Assembly (NCBI RefSeq): GCF_000265245.1
Contig: NZ_AJKS02000005.1
Coordinates: 203,361 to 267,360, forward strand
Origin: Halomonas smyrnensis AAD6
GTDB taxonomy: Bacteria > Pseudomonadota > Gammaproteobacteria > Pseudomonadales > Halomonadaceae
Reading direction: 5' to 3'
DNA length: 64,000 nt
Each line of letters begins with the position of its first letter. The first letter of the stretch is position 1. Made by a program: the position numbers and the translations under genes. Below, piece after piece: positions 1 through 9,330 of the stretch. The notes under the pieces are model-generated. The model was not told the origin of the DNA. It did no database searches and saw nothing but the letters and a program-made list of their open reading frames with translations.

Positions 1-1739
1 CGGGTGGCGAACTGCGGCTGGAAGACCAGCCGCCACTGGGACTGCGGCGCGTCGATCAGCGCCTCGATCGCCTCCGCCAGATGGCGAAAGCGCGTCGCCG
101 ATCCGGGCTCTCGCGGCATGACACGGCACAGGGGCTGCGACCAGCCGCGCCGGTCGAGATGCCTCACTCCCTCGTCCAGCGCGTCGCGGCACTGGGCGAT
201 GTCGGCGCCCCGGTCGCCGAGACACAGCAGGCTCGCATACCAGTTCAGCCGCTGTCCGCCGTGCTGGGGCGAGAGCTCGCCGAGGCGCGCCAGCACGCCG
301 TCGAACAGCACCTCGACATCCACCGCCAGCGCCGAGGCCGGTATCCAGCCCAGCAGGTTCATGCCGGGCCCCGCGTAGAGATGCCAGTCCGCGGGCAGCG
401 CCTTGCGCATCGCCGGGAGCTGTTCGCGCAGAATCGACTTGGCGGCGGTCAGCCCGAAACGTTCGCGGGCCTCGCGCAGCTGCGGCGAGGCGAGCTCGAA
501 CAGGCAGCCGCCGCAGCTCGGCGCCTCGGCCTCCCACAGCTGCTGGCTGGGCAGCCCGCTGGCCTGATCGATCATCAGCCGCCGCTGGCGAAGGGCGATG
601 CGTCGCCGCGACCAGCCCATGACCAGCAGGCCGCCGCCCAGCACGCCGCTACCACCGAGGCCGGCCCACAGCAGCATCGAACGCTGATCCTCGACCTGCC
701 GCATGGCGTCGTTGACGCCGATCCATTCGATGGAGCCGGTCAGCGGCGCCGGCACCCTAGCATGCCAGCGAGCGTCCAGCACCCGGCGGCCTTCCGCCAC
801 GACCTGACGCTCGGGCTGACGTTCGAAGATCGGGCTCAGCAGCGTCTCGATGGCCAGGGTGGCCGCCCGCCGGGTGTCGAGCAAGGTGCCGCCGGCGCAG
901 CCGAGGTCCAGCTGGTACGGCAGATGGCAGAAGACCGGCACGCCCTCGGCGGCCAGCGCCTCCAGCCAGCCCCGGCGCGTCGGATCGAGATCGCCGCTAC
1001 CGGTGGTCTGGCCCTCGACCAGATACACCCGGGTAGCGTCCGGCAGCGCGTCCAGCGCCTCGATCACCGCCGCCGGCGTCCAGTCCCACAGCACGCCGGC
1101 CAGCCGCCCCGACGAGGACGCCCGCAGCCGCGACACGAAGGCCCGGGTCAGGTCCTCGCCGACGACGGTGTCATCCCCCAGCACCAGCCAGGGCACCGGC
1201 GCGCCGAATGCCTGCCCCAGGAAGGCCAGCGACGGCTCGGCCACCTCGGTGGTCTCGATCCGCTTGATGCCCGCGTCCCGCGCCCGCTGCTGCAGCGCCG
1301 GATCATTGATGCCGATCGCCACCACGCGAGACGCCTCGCGCCAAGCCTCGGGGCGGGAGAGATAGAAGGCCAGGGCCGCATCATCGAGCAGCAGCAGACG
1401 ATCGCTGGGCGTCACCGCGAAGCGCCCTGCCAGGCGCTCGCGCTGCAGGCTGAAGCCACGCTCGCGGCCCAGGCGCCGGGCATCCAGATAGTCCACCTCG
1501 AGCGCCGGCACGCCGAGCCGTTCGGCCGCCTCGTCGAGACGAGCCAGCAGCTCGTCGGTCCACAGGTTGCCGCGGTGATAGGAGGCCAGCACCTGGATGC
1601 GCGAGGCCTCGCCGGCGGACGCGGTGCCGCTGGCCCCGCTCGCGGGCACGGCCGATGCCGACGACGCGGCGATCACGAGCCCCGCCAGGCAGCGGCACAG
1701 CAGGAGCTTGAGGTGTGGTAACCGCGTTCGCGACCGCAT
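1..1739 (-). CDS. Membrane sensor with periplasmic binding-like domain, degenerate GGDEF and start of EAL domain (partial)
   Basis: I translated this minus-strand frame by hand; it stays open for 579 codons from the ATG at 1739 to the window edge. It begins with a signal-like segment (about residues 8-30), then an ABC-type binding-like periplasmic domain (about 46-320), then one membrane helix (about 355-376). A GGDEF-like region (390-535) starts with the usual DxxSGLP, but where GGDEF should stand it reads YAGPGMNLLGW, so cyclase activity is probably lost. Residues from about 565 (WRLVFQPQF) match the opening of an EAL phosphodiesterase domain, whose catalytic part lies outside the window. 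It probably senses a periplasmic ligand and controls cyclic-di-GMP turnover. The long plus-strand frame across the same bases is its shadow. Confidence 0.72.
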   Translation of the reverse strand, partial: MRSRTRLPHLKLLLCRCLAGLVIAASSASAVPASGASGTASAGEASRIQVLASYHRGNLWTDELLARLDEAAERLGVPALEVDYLDARRLGRERGFSLQRERLAGRFAVTPSDRLLLLDDAALAFYLSRPEAWREASRVVAIGINDPALQQRARDAGIKRIETTEVAEPSLAFLGQAFGAPVPWLVLGDDTVVGEDLTRAFVSRLRASSSGRLAGVLWDWTPAAVIEALDALPDATRVYLVEGQTTGSGDLDPTRRGWLEALAAEGVPVFCHLPYQLDLGCAGGTLLDTRRAATLAIETLLSPIFERQPERQVVAEGRRVLDARWHARVPAPLTGSIEWIGVNDAMRQVEDQRSMLLWAGLGGSGVLGGGLLVMGWSRRRIALRQRRLMIDQASGLPSQQLWEAEAPSCGGCLFELASPQLREARERFGLTAAKSILREQLPAMRKALPADWHLYAGPGMNLLGWIPASALAVDVEVLFDGVLARLGELSPQHGGQRLNWYASLLCLGDRGADIAQCRDALDEGVRHLDRRGWSQPLCRVMPREPGSATRFRHLAEAIEALIDAPQSQWRLVFQPQFAT

Positions 1740-2018
1740 CGGGAACCCGACTCGTTTATGTTCAAGGCCTTATCTGACGCCTTGTCGCTCCGGACGTCAA
1801 CCGAAAGTACTGACGCAAGCCCTCGCCCCGCCGGCGGCCGAAGACGGCGAGCTCGCCGGCACCGAGAGGGCGTTCCACGTGCTGTGGCCTGCCAACCGCT
1901 CTCTGGAGCCCGGCGTGGGCACGAGGATCGACGCGCTCAAGCAGGCAGCCCGGGACCGCCACGACTTCGTCCGCTGAGCCTGCATCAGGGGTGGCGGAGG
2001 ATGGCGGGCAGGAGGAAG
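1740..2018. other. Intergenic stretch with coding-like composition but no start codon
   Basis: The divergent gap between the EAL protein and the FAD oxidoreductase. Plus-strand bases 1801-1977 read as an uninterrupted frame with very high G/C third positions, ending in TGA. It has no ATG, GTG or TTG start between 1741 and that stretch. It may be a gene remnant or chance. I recognise no family. Confidence 0.3.
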
Positions 2019-3212
2019 ATGGCGCTATCCCGGTCACATGGCGATGCCATGACATCCCTCGCCCCTCACGACGTGCCGCCCCGCTCATCGGCGGCCCCCC
2101 TGCTGCTGGTCGGCGCCGGCCACGCGCACCTGCACCTGATCCGCCAGCGGGAGCGCCTGCCCATGCCGCGGGTGATGCTGCTCGATCCCGGCGGCTTCTG
2201 GTACTCCGGCATGGCCGGCGGCGTGCTGGGCGGCCAGCATTGCCCCGCCGCGGACCGAATCGATCCCATGGCGCTCGCCCGCCGCCATGGCGTCGAGGGC
2301 CTGCGCGGCCGGCTGGCCGAGTTCGATCCCGCACGACGCGAGGCGCGGCTGGACGACGGCCGACGCCTGGCGGTATCGGCCGTCTCGTTCAATCTCGGCT
2401 CGACGGTGAACACGCCGCCGGCCCATGCCGAGGGGCCCGAGGTGTGGCCGGTCAAGCCGATCCCTCGTCTGGTGGCGCTGCGCCACCGGCTGGCGCGCGA
2501 CTTTGCTGCGGGAAGCTGCCCGCGGCTGCTGGTGGTCGGCGGCGGCGCCAGCGGCGTCGAAGCGGCCTGCCAGCTGCGGGCCCTAGCCGACCGCTACGGC
2601 GTCGAGCCGACCATTCGCCTGCTGACCCGGTCGGCGGAGCTGCTGCCGGGCGCCCCGCCAGGCGCGGTGCGCTGGCTGCGGCGCCGGCTCGCCCGGCGTC
2701 GCATCACGGTCGAGACCGGGCTCGAACTGGTCGCCCATCTGCCGGGCGGCATCATGGCGACGCCCGCGGGACAGCCCGCCGGCGACGACAACGCGCGTTT
2801 TGTCGCCGCCGAGCACGTGGTTCACGCCGTTGGCCTGGCGCCGCCGCCGGTGATCGAGCGACTCGGCCTGCCGACGATTCCCGGCCGCGGGCTGGCGGTC
2901 ACCGACAGCCTGCAGAGCCCGGCGGCTCCCTGGGCCTTCGCCGCCGGCGACTGCGCCGCCATCATCGACCACCCACTGCCGCGGCTCGGCGTCTACGGGG
3001 TGCGCCAGGCGCCGGTGCTGCGGGACAACCTCATCGCCTGGTGGCGCGGCGAGGCGCTGCGCCCCTACCGGCCCCAGCCCCGGGCGCTGTCGATCCTCGA
3101 TCTGGGCCGCGGCCAGGCGCTGGCGATACGCGGCGGCGCCTGGTGGGGCGGACGGCTGGCCCGGTACTGGAAACGCCGGCTGGACGAGCGTTTCCTGGCC
3201 GGCTATCGCTGA
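2019..3212 (+). CDS. FAD-dependent pyridine nucleotide-disulfide oxidoreductase, NADH dehydrogenase-like
   Basis: A protein of 397 residues. Near the N terminus it has an FAD-binding Rossmann motif (LLLVGAGHAHLHLI) and in the middle a second nucleotide-binding motif (LLVVGGGASGVEAACQL). Near the end, FAAGDCAAI is the usual FAD-contact segment. The GAGHAH form resembles the NDH-2-like flavoproteins that are sometimes fused or linked to SelD; no selD domain or gene is present here. The start is uncertain. ATG 2019 follows AGGAGG at 2010-2015 with a short 3-base gap, whereas ATG 2049 lacks a ribosome binding site but lies closer to the conserved core. It converges on metY, whose stop lies 20 bases away. 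The substrate cannot be inferred. Confidence 0.75.
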   Translation: MALSRSHGDAMTSLAPHDVPPRSSAAPLLLVGAGHAHLHLIRQRERLPMPRVMLLDPGGFWYSGMAGGVLGGQHCPAADRIDPMALARRHGVEGLRGRLAEFDPARREARLDDGRRLAVSAVSFNLGSTVNTPPAHAEGPEVWPVKPIPRLVALRHRLARDFAAGSCPRLLVVGGGASGVEAACQLRALADRYGVEPTIRLLTRSAELLPGAPPGAVRWLRRRLARRRITVETGLELVAHLPGGIMATPAGQPAGDDNARFVAAEHVVHAVGLAPPPVIERLGLPTIPGRGLAVTDSLQSPAAPWAFAAGDCAAIIDHPLPRLGVYGVRQAPVLRDNLIAWWRGEALRPYRPQPRALSILDLGRGQALAIRGGAWWGGRLARYWKRRLDERFLAGYR

Positions 3213-3231
3213 AGGGCGCGCTGAAGGGCGA

Positions 3232-4503
3232 TCAGGCCGAGGCCGCGAGGGCCTGGTCCAGATCGGCGATGAGGTCGTCGATGTGCTCGATGCCGATCGA
3301 CAGCCGCACCATGTCGTCCGTCACGCCGGCGGCCTTCAGCTCCTCGTCGTTGAGCTGACGATGGGTGGTGGCGGCGGGGATCGAGGCACAGCTCTTGGCG
3401 TCGCCGATGTTGACCAGCCGCAGGATCAGCCCCAGGGCATCGTAGAAGCGCGCGCCCGCCTCGCTGCCGCCCTGGATACCGAAACTGAGTATTCCCGAGG
3501 CGCGCCCTTTCATATAGCGGCTCGCCAGGGCATGGTCCGGATGATGCTCGAGGCCAGCATAGTGCACCCAGGTGACCCGCGGATGGTTCTCCAGATGGCG
3601 GGCCACCGCCAGGGCGTTGTCGCTGATGCGCTCGATGCGCAATGCCAGGGTCTCGAGCCCCTGCAACAGCTGCCAGGCGGACTGGGCAGAGAGCGCCGCG
3701 CCCATGTTGCGAAGCGGCACCACCCGGGCGCGCCCGATGAAGGCGGCCTCGCCCAGATCCCGGGTATAGCAGACGCCATGGTAGGAGACGTCCGGCTCGT
3801 TGAGCAGCGGGAAACGCTCGGCGTGATCGGCCCAGGGGAAACGCCCCGAATCGACGATCACCCCGCCCACGGTGGTGCCGTGCCCGCCGATGTACTTGGT
3901 GGCGGAATGGATGACCACATCCGCCCCGTGCTCGATGGGCCGGCACAGGAAGGGCGTGGGCACGGTATTGTCGACCATCAGCGGTACGCCATGGCGGTGG
4001 GCGAGCTCGGCCAGCCGCGCCAGGTCCACCACGCCCCCGGAGGGATTGCCGACGCTCTCGCAGAACACCGCCTTGGTCCGGGCGTCGATCAGCCCCTCCA
4101 GCGCCCCGAGGTCGTCCTTGTCGGCGAAGCGCACCTCGATGCCCTGGCGCGGCAGGGTATGGGCGAAGAGATTGTAGGTGCCGCCGTAGAGTTCGCTGAT
4201 CGAGACGATGTTGTCACCGGCCTCGGCCACGGTCTGGAGGGCGTAGGTGATGGCCGCCATGCCGGACGCCACCGCCAGGCCCGCGATACCGCCCTCCAGG
4301 GCCGCCACACGCTGCTCCAGTACGGCACAGGTCGGATTCATGATCCGAGAGTAGATATTGCCTTCTACCTTGAGATCGAAGAGATCCGCCGCATGCTGGG
4401 CGCTGTCGAAGGCGAAAGAGGTGGTCTGATGGATCGGCACGGCGACGGCATGCTGGTCGTCGGGGGCATAGCCGTGATGCAGGGCGAGCGTTTCGGGCTT
4501 CAT
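3232..4503 (-). CDS. metY: O-acetylhomoserine aminocarboxypropyltransferase / sulfhydrylase
   Basis: A Cys/Met-metabolism PLP enzyme of 423 residues, close to the usual MetY length of about 425-430. The PLP lysine sits in SATKYIGGHGTT, and the N terminus has the family signature TTSFAF and the NPT segment. MetY makes homocysteine from O-acetylhomoserine and sulfide in the cytoplasm. The start at 4503 is set by AAGGAGCT six bases upstream. The frame is open further upstream, but that part has no comparable ribosome site. It is divergent from the GntR regulator at 4836. O-succinylhomoserine or O-acetylserine could be alternative substrates. The family is certain and the substrate is very likely. 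Confidence 0.92.
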   Translation of the reverse strand: MKPETLALHHGYAPDDQHAVAVPIHQTTSFAFDSAQHAADLFDLKVEGNIYSRIMNPTCAVLEQRVAALEGGIAGLAVASGMAAITYALQTVAEAGDNIVSISELYGGTYNLFAHTLPRQGIEVRFADKDDLGALEGLIDARTKAVFCESVGNPSGGVVDLARLAELAHRHGVPLMVDNTVPTPFLCRPIEHGADVVIHSATKYIGGHGTTVGGVIVDSGRFPWADHAERFPLLNEPDVSYHGVCYTRDLGEAAFIGRARVVPLRNMGAALSAQSAWQLLQGLETLALRIERISDNALAVARHLENHPRVTWVHYAGLEHHPDHALASRYMKGRASGILSFGIQGGSEAGARFYDALGLILRLVNIGDAKSCASIPAATTHRQLNDEELKAAGVTDDMVRLSIGIEHIDDLIADLDQALAASA

Positions 4504-4835
4504 GACAGCTCCTTGAGCGGAAGACGAGACGTTAGAGGGCGTACCGAACAATACTAATCCTACGCGGATTCCGAGGTATCTTAGCGTTTCGTCTGTCGAA
4601 GCCCTCCTGGCGAGCACCGGACACGCGAAAGCCCCCTGCCGATCCTCGCCTGACACCTCGACTTGCACCATGGCCCGTGCGGCGGCGTACGCCACGGGCG
4701 GCGCTTCAAGGCCGAGCATCGATCAAGAATATCCACGTTCCGTAAAAATGACGAAGGCCGGGGCAAGTGACGACGATTCTCATGGCTCACGATGATCAAG
4801 TATCATGACCTCCCATCACAGGGAACGGCGGCACC
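4504..4835. other. Divergent regulatory gap between metY and the CsiR-like regulator
   Basis: A 332-base gap with no convincing gene. It holds a short inverted repeat, AATCC-TACGC-GGATT (4556-4570), 53 bases before the metY start, that could be an operator or small hairpin. I looked for a SAM riboswitch ahead of metY and saw no recognisable core. Confidence 0.35.
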
Positions 4836-5522
4836 ATGGACAGCACCCCTCGACAGAACCTCGGCATCAGCGCCTACCGCTGGCTCAAGCAGGACATCAT
4901 CCGCGGCGTCTGCCCGCCGGGCGAGAAGCTGCTGATGAGCCGGCTCAAGGAGCGCTACGATCTCGGCGTCGGCCCGCTGCGCGAGGCGCTGTCGCAGCTG
5001 GTCGCCGAACGGCTGGTGGTCGCCATCAGCCAGCGCGGCTACCGGGTCGCGCCGATGTCGCGCGAGGAGCTGGCCGATCTCTATGATGCCCGCGCCCAGC
5101 TGGAGGGCCTGATGCTGGAGCTGGCCATCGAGCGCGGCGACGACGCCTGGGAGGCCGACGTGCTGGCCAAGGCCCATACCCTCGCCAAGGTCATGGAGGT
5201 GCACAGTCCCGAGGAGATGCTCGACGTCTGGGACACTCGCCACCAGGCCTTCCATACCGCGGTGGTCGCCGGCTGCAACTCGCCCCACCTGATGCAGGCG
5301 CGCCAGGGGCTGTTCGACCAGGTCGAGCGCTATCGCCACCTTTGGCTGCAGGAGACGGTACTCTCCGACGAGGCCCTGGCACGCAAGCGCGAGGAACACG
5401 CCGCCCTGGTCGACGCCATCCTGACCCGCGACGCCGAGCGCTCACGATCCATGATGCGCGAGCACCTGATGACGCCGGTGCCGATCATCCTCGATGCGAT
5501 GCAGCGCCGGGGGCTGGCATAA
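4836..5522 (+). CDS. GntR-family transcriptional regulator with FCD domain, CsiR-like
   Basis: A 228-residue protein with an N-terminal winged helix-turn-helix (about 10-75; PGEKLLMSRLKERY, GVGPLREALSQL) and a C-terminal FCD ligand-binding domain (about 85-215). Across the N-terminal half it closely resembles Escherichia coli CsiR (GlaR), the repressor of the glutarate/GABA genes csiD-lhgO-gabDTP. None of those targets is in this window, so the regulated pathway is unknown. It is divergent from metY across 332 bases. The family is secure; the CsiR orthology rests on remembered similarity. Confidence 0.85.
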   Translation: MDSTPRQNLGISAYRWLKQDIIRGVCPPGEKLLMSRLKERYDLGVGPLREALSQLVAERLVVAISQRGYRVAPMSREELADLYDARAQLEGLMLELAIERGDDAWEADVLAKAHTLAKVMEVHSPEEMLDVWDTRHQAFHTAVVAGCNSPHLMQARQGLFDQVERYRHLWLQETVLSDEALARKREEHAALVDAILTRDAERSRSMMREHLMTPVPIILDAMQRRGLA

Positions 5523-5619
5523 GCCGAGGCCGCCGTGACGGGATCGTATTGACCGCGGTCATCGTGTTGTCACGGAAGTCGGGGGATACTCGTCCTGACC
5601 CCACGGAGGAGTGATCGCC

Positions 5620-5838
5620 ATGCCCCTGCCCCATCTGCTGCACCTGACCCGCGACCAGGAACTACGCCTCGAACGCCTCGCCGAGCGCTGCGGGCTGCCC
5701 CGCCACGAACTGCTCGAGCGCCTGGTCACCGAGGGCATCGCCAATCTCGAGAGTGAGCTGATGATCGAGGGCGCCGGCCTGCGCCGGGCCGAACGCAGCA
5801 TCGACCAGCTGCTGCGCGAGAGCGGCCTGGGCGCCTGA
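5620..5838 (+). CDS. Small protein with ribbon-helix-helix-like sequence
   Basis: A 72-residue protein starting at ATG 5620, nine bases after GGAGGA; an in-frame GTG at 5611 lies directly against that site and is unlikely to be used. The pattern LTRDQELRLERLAERCGLPR followed by HELLERLVTEGI is typical of small CopG/Arc-type ribbon-helix-helix DNA-binding proteins. No toxin gene is next to it: the following gene is a convergent UspA protein. It could be a stand-alone regulator or an orphan antitoxin. The assignment is by pattern only. Confidence 0.55.
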   Translation: MPLPHLLHLTRDQELRLERLAERCGLPRHELLERLVTEGIANLESELMIEGAGLRRAERSIDQLLRESGLGA

Positions 5839-5884
5839 CGGCCCCAGAACGGGTCTTCCATCGGAAACGAGCCGCCGTCCCCGC

Positions 5885-6718
5885 TCAGTGATGCAGCAGG
5901 ACGGCCCTGGGGGTATGCGCCAGCAGGCCGGCGGTGGTCGAGCCCTTCAGCCACTCGTGGAGCACCCCCGAGCCAAAGGCGCCGATGGCGACGAGATCGC
6001 CCTCCTCGGCCAGCGCCGCCAGCCTCTCGACCGGATGGCCCTCGGCGACATGGGTCTCGATCGCGATGCCGTGGGTCGCCCCGTAGCGCTCCACCGCATC
6101 GAGGTGATGCCTGGCCCGTGCGCTGTCACGATCGATGGCCCAGGCCTGCACCGGCAGCGACAGGGCGCTGGCCAGCGCGACGCTGCTGGCCATGACGCGA
6201 CGCATGGCGGCCCCGCCGTCCACCCCGATCAGCACCCGCTCGAGTGGTTCGTCGACCACGCCTGCCACCAGCACCGGCAGCTCCGCACGATGCAGCAGGT
6301 GGCGTATCACTTCCCCCGCCTGGGGATGCCAGCGCTTCTCGGCGGACACGCCGTGCCGCCCCAGCACGATCAGGTCGCACTCCCTGGCCGCCAGCAGCAG
6401 CGTCTCGAGCAGCGGGCCGTGCAGCTCGCGCGTCTCGCCGTCGAGGCCTGCCTCCCGCGCGGCGCGCCTGACGTGGCCGAGACGCTCCCTGATTCGACGC
6501 CCCACCTGAGGATCCTCGCCCGAGTGGGGGAATTCGCCCAGCGACAGGAAGCCGCCCTGGCTAACGTCCCGCGTCGGCAGTGTCGAGTGGTCATCATGCC
6601 CGTCGACATGCACGGCAAGCAGCCTGGCCTGCAGCGGCGCGGCGAGATCCAGCGCCAGCGACGCCGCCACGCCTCCCGCGGCGGAGCCGTCCACGCCCAG
6701 CAGCAACGACTTGAACAT
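5885..6718 (-). CDS. Universal stress protein with two tandem UspA domains
   Basis: A protein of 277 residues made of two UspA units. The first starts with SLLLGVDGS and has the ATP-type segment DLIVLGRHG (about residue 115). The second starts with VLIGVDGG (about 160) and ends with GAFGSGVLHEWLKGSTT, the classic GxxGxxxxxxxGS/T nucleotide signature. This two-domain build is typical of UspE-like proteins, although those are usually about 315 residues. The ribosome site GGAGG lies in a 12-base palindrome, CCTCCGCGGAGG (6728-6739), which contains both the site and its complement. It converges on the small gene at 5620 and probably has a general stress role. Confidence 0.85.
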   Translation of the reverse strand: MFKSLLLGVDGSAAGGVAASLALDLAAPLQARLLAVHVDGHDDHSTLPTRDVSQGGFLSLGEFPHSGEDPQVGRRIRERLGHVRRAAREAGLDGETRELHGPLLETLLLAARECDLIVLGRHGVSAEKRWHPQAGEVIRHLLHRAELPVLVAGVVDEPLERVLIGVDGGAAMRRVMASSVALASALSLPVQAWAIDRDSARARHHLDAVERYGATHGIAIETHVAEGHPVERLAALAEEGDLVAIGAFGSGVLHEWLKGSTTAGLLAHTPRAVLLHH

Positions 6719-6821
6719 CGGGGACTCCCTCCGCGGAGGACCGCGTCGATGGGTGTCCCTTGGGTATATGCCACCGACACGCCGATCGCCAGAGGAATCC
6801 CTGGCGAACGCGCCCGGGGAC

Positions 6822-7778
6822 TCAGCGGAAGGCGGCGCGGAAGCGTCGGTGCTCGGCCAGCGCCCGCTCGGCGGACACCGCCTCAAGGCGCAGCTCCTGG
6901 CCCGGCAGGCACTGCGCCAGCCGCGCGCAGGCAAGTGGCGTCAGCGCCCCCAGGCGTGGATAGCCGCCGATGGTCTGGCGATCGTTGAGCAGCGCGATGG
7001 GCTGGCCGTCCGGCGGCACCTGCACGGCACCTAGGCTAATCCCCTCGGAGATCATGCTGGTCAGCCGACAGCGCAGCGTCGGCCCGCGCAGGCGCACGCC
7101 CATGCGGTCGGCGCGGTCGTCGACCCGCCAGAGCGTATTGAAGGCCGCGGCCAGGCTCGCGCCCTCGAACTCGGCGATCTGGGCCCCCGGCAGCAGCGAC
7201 AGCCGTGGCATCGCCGCATAATCAGGCCGCGCTTCCGCAGGCGCCTCACGCTCGTCGCCGACCGGGTGCTCCCCCGCCTCGGTGCCGACGTGCAGGACAT
7301 CGCCCTCGGCCAGGGCGTGCCCCCGTCCATCGTGGCCGCCGAGCCCCTCGCGCACCACGCCGGCCAGGCTGCTGAGCACCGGCTCGGCGCGAAAACCGCC
7401 GGCCACGGCCAGATAGGCGCGCAGCCCGCCGACCGGCTGGGCGAAGCGCAGCACCTGGCCGGGACGCAGGCGAAACCGCTGCCAGGGCGAGAGCGGCCTG
7501 TCATCGAGGGTCGCGCCGAGATCCGCGCCGGCCAGCGCCAGCGTCAGCTCGCGCTCGGCCTCCAGAGCCAGGCCGCCGAGCGTCACTTCCAGCGCCGCCG
7601 CCCCCCAGGCGTTGCCGGCCAACCGGTTGGCCCAGGCCCAGGCCTGCAGATCGGCGGGGCCGCCCTGGGTCACGCCCAGCCGGCGCACGCCGAAGCGCCC
7701 GGCGTCCTGAAGCAGCGCCAGCGGCCCCGGGCGCGTGACCCGCAGCCCCGCCACGGCCTTCCGTATCACCGCCGTCAT
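6822..7778 (-). CDS. pxpC: 5-oxoprolinase subunit PxpC (biotin-dependent carboxyltransferase family)
   Basis: A protein of 318 residues with the KipA/PxpC family hallmarks LLQDAGRFG and GVTQGGPAD near the N terminus and a conserved SEGISLGAVQVPPDGQP segment near the C terminus. With PxpA and PxpB it forms the bacterial ATP-dependent 5-oxoprolinase, which opens pyroglutamate to glutamate. Its ATG overlaps the pxpB stop by four bases, which points to translational coupling. It is the last gene of pxpA-pxpB-pxpC. Confidence 0.92.
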   Translation of the reverse strand: MTAVIRKAVAGLRVTRPGPLALLQDAGRFGVRRLGVTQGGPADLQAWAWANRLAGNAWGAAALEVTLGGLALEAERELTLALAGADLGATLDDRPLSPWQRFRLRPGQVLRFAQPVGGLRAYLAVAGGFRAEPVLSSLAGVVREGLGGHDGRGHALAEGDVLHVGTEAGEHPVGDEREAPAEARPDYAAMPRLSLLPGAQIAEFEGASLAAAFNTLWRVDDRADRMGVRLRGPTLRCRLTSMISEGISLGAVQVPPDGQPIALLNDRQTIGGYPRLGALTPLACARLAQCLPGQELRLEAVSAERALAEHRRFRAAFR

Positions 7779-8494
7779 CGCCTGTCCTCCATGGTCGTGA
7801 CATCGGCGCCCAATCGCACCAGTGCCTGCTTCGAGACCGGCACGAAGCGCACCCGGTCGCCCACCCGGAGCAGGCTGAAGCCGTCACGGTCGCGGTCGAA
7901 CAGCCGCGCGGCGGTGCGCCCGATCAGGTTCCAGCCCCCCGGCGAGACGGCGGGATAGGCCGCGGTCTGGCGCCCGGCGATGCCGACGCTGCCGGCGGGC
8001 ACCTTCTTGCGTGGCGTCTCCAGGCGCGGCGTCTCGAGCCGTGGGTCGACGCTGCCCATGAAGGCGAAGCCCGGCGCGAAGCCCAGCGCATAGACGCGAT
8101 AGGTCACCTCGGCATGACGTGCGATGGTCTCCGCCACGTCGAGCCCCGCCCGCTCGGCCAGGGGCACAAGCTCCGGGCCGACGCTCTCGTGATACCAGGT
8201 CGGAAGCTCATGAACCTCGCCCTGGCCATCCGCCTCGTCGGACGCCAGCGCGGCCAGCGTCTCGGCGAGGCGGGACCGCGCCTCGCCAGGCGTCATCCGC
8301 ATCGGATCGAAGATCACCAGCAGGGTGGTATAGGACGGCACCAGGTCCACCAGGGCGTCGCCGAAGGCCGCCTCGCAGTCGCGCACCAGGGCGGTGATCC
8401 AGGGCAGGTTGGCCTCGTCGATGACATCGAACAGCCGCACCAGCCAGCCGTCGAGCCCCGCCGACTCCAGTCGCGGCAGGCCCGGGGCGCTCAT
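7775..8494 (-). CDS. pxpB: 5-oxoprolinase subunit PxpB (KipI family)
   Basis: A protein of 239 residues, near the usual 220-240. It has the allophanate hydrolase subunit 1 / KipI features: [13 protein letters not shown], then a [18 protein letters not shown] core, and [17 protein letters not shown] near the C terminus, followed by [11 protein letters not shown]. It is the partner of PxpA and PxpC in 5-oxoproline cleavage. Four-base overlaps join it to both neighbours. Confidence 0.93.
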   Translation of the reverse strand: MSAPGLPRLESAGLDGWLVRLFDVIDEANLPWITALVRDCEAAFGDALVDLVPSYTTLLVIFDPMRMTPGEARSRLAETLAALASDEADGQGEVHELPTWYHESVGPELVPLAERAGLDVAETIARHAEVTYRVYALGFAPGFAFMGSVDPRLETPRLETPRKKVPAGSVGIAGRQTAAYPAVSPGGWNLIGRTAARLFDRDRDGFSLLRVGDRVRFVPVSKQALVRLGADVTTMEDRR

Positions 8495-9258
8495 GGGTTC
8501 CCCTCCTCAGGCGCATCGTCCTGCTGGAGAGCCTCGCGGATGGCCTGGATGGCGGCGATCGACTCGGCGTTGTCGCCATGCACGCAGAGGGTGTCGGCCG
8601 CGAGGATCAGCGCGCTGCCGTCGCGGGCGACGAGGGGCTCGCCGCGGGCGATGCGACGCGCCTGGTCGACGATCACGGCCGGGTCATGGTGCACGCTGCC
8701 GGTCTCGCGCCGCGACACCAGCCGCCCCTCGCCGTCGTAGGCGCGATCGGCGAAGGCCTCGAACCACAGGGTGACGCCGAAGCGATCGGCCAGCTCGCGG
8801 GCGGCCGAATCGTCGCGGGTGGCCATCACCATCAGCGGTAGTTCGGCATCGAAGGCGACGAGCGCGCGCATGACCCCGGCCAGGATCTCGGGATCGCGCA
8901 TCATGTCGTTGTAGAGCGCTCCGTGGGGCTTCACGTAGCCCACCGACAGGCCCTCGGCGCGACACACGCCGGACAGCGCCCCGAGCTGGTAGAGCACCAG
9001 GTTCTCGATCTCCTCGGGCGTGCAGGCCATGTGGCGCCGCCCGAAGCCCACCATGTCCGGATAGGCCGGATGCGCGCCCACGGTGACGCCGTGCTTGCGC
9101 GCCAGGCGCACCGTCATGCGGATCACGTCGGGATCCGAGGCGTGGAAGCCGCAGGCCACGTTGGCCAGGTCCACGTGAGGCATCACCTCGGCGTCCATGC
9201 CCATGGTCCAGGCACCGAAGCTCTCGCCCATGTCGGCATTCAGCAGCAGTTTGCGCAT
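8491..9258 (-). CDS. pxpA: 5-oxoprolinase subunit PxpA (LamB/YcsF family)
   Basis: A protein of 255 residues that starts with [14 protein letters not shown], the N-terminal signature of the LamB/YcsF family. It continues with [18 protein letters not shown] and VKPHGALYN, all conserved. It is first in the pxpABC operon and releases glutamate from pyroglutamate with PxpB and PxpC. The start is uncertain by eight codons: ATG 9258 fits the family, while ATG 9282 has AGGAG three bases upstream. Its start lies about 70 bases after the jetD stop on the same strand, so read-through from the jet operon is possible. Confidence 0.93.
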   Translation of the reverse strand: MRKLLLNADMGESFGAWTMGMDAEVMPHVDLANVACGFHASDPDVIRMTVRLARKHGVTVGAHPAYPDMVGFGRRHMACTPEEIENLVLYQLGALSGVCRAEGLSVGYVKPHGALYNDMMRDPEILAGVMRALVAFDAELPLMVMATRDDSAARELADRFGVTLWFEAFADRAYDGEGRLVSRRETGSVHHDPAVIVDQARRIARGEPLVARDGSALILAADTLCVHGDNAESIAAIQAIREALQQDDAPEEGNP

Positions 9259-9330
9259 GCGTCTCGTCTCTTCCTCCGTCATCGTCTCCTCATTAAAACA
9301 GGCCCACGGCGCGGCGTCGTCTCTCATTCC

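Noticed and set aside
81..1721. Long plus-strand open frame of 546 codons at the left edge
   Set aside because: It is the shadow of the minus-strand GGDEF/EAL protein; its translation is low-complexity Arg/Gln/Ala-rich and matches no fold.
2019..3212. Selenophosphate synthetase fusion (SelD)
   Set aside because: Only the flavoprotein part is present; there is no SelD kinase domain before the stop.
4504..4600. SAM riboswitch ahead of metY
   Set aside because: I found no recognisable SAM-I or SAM-II core; only a short inverted repeat is present.
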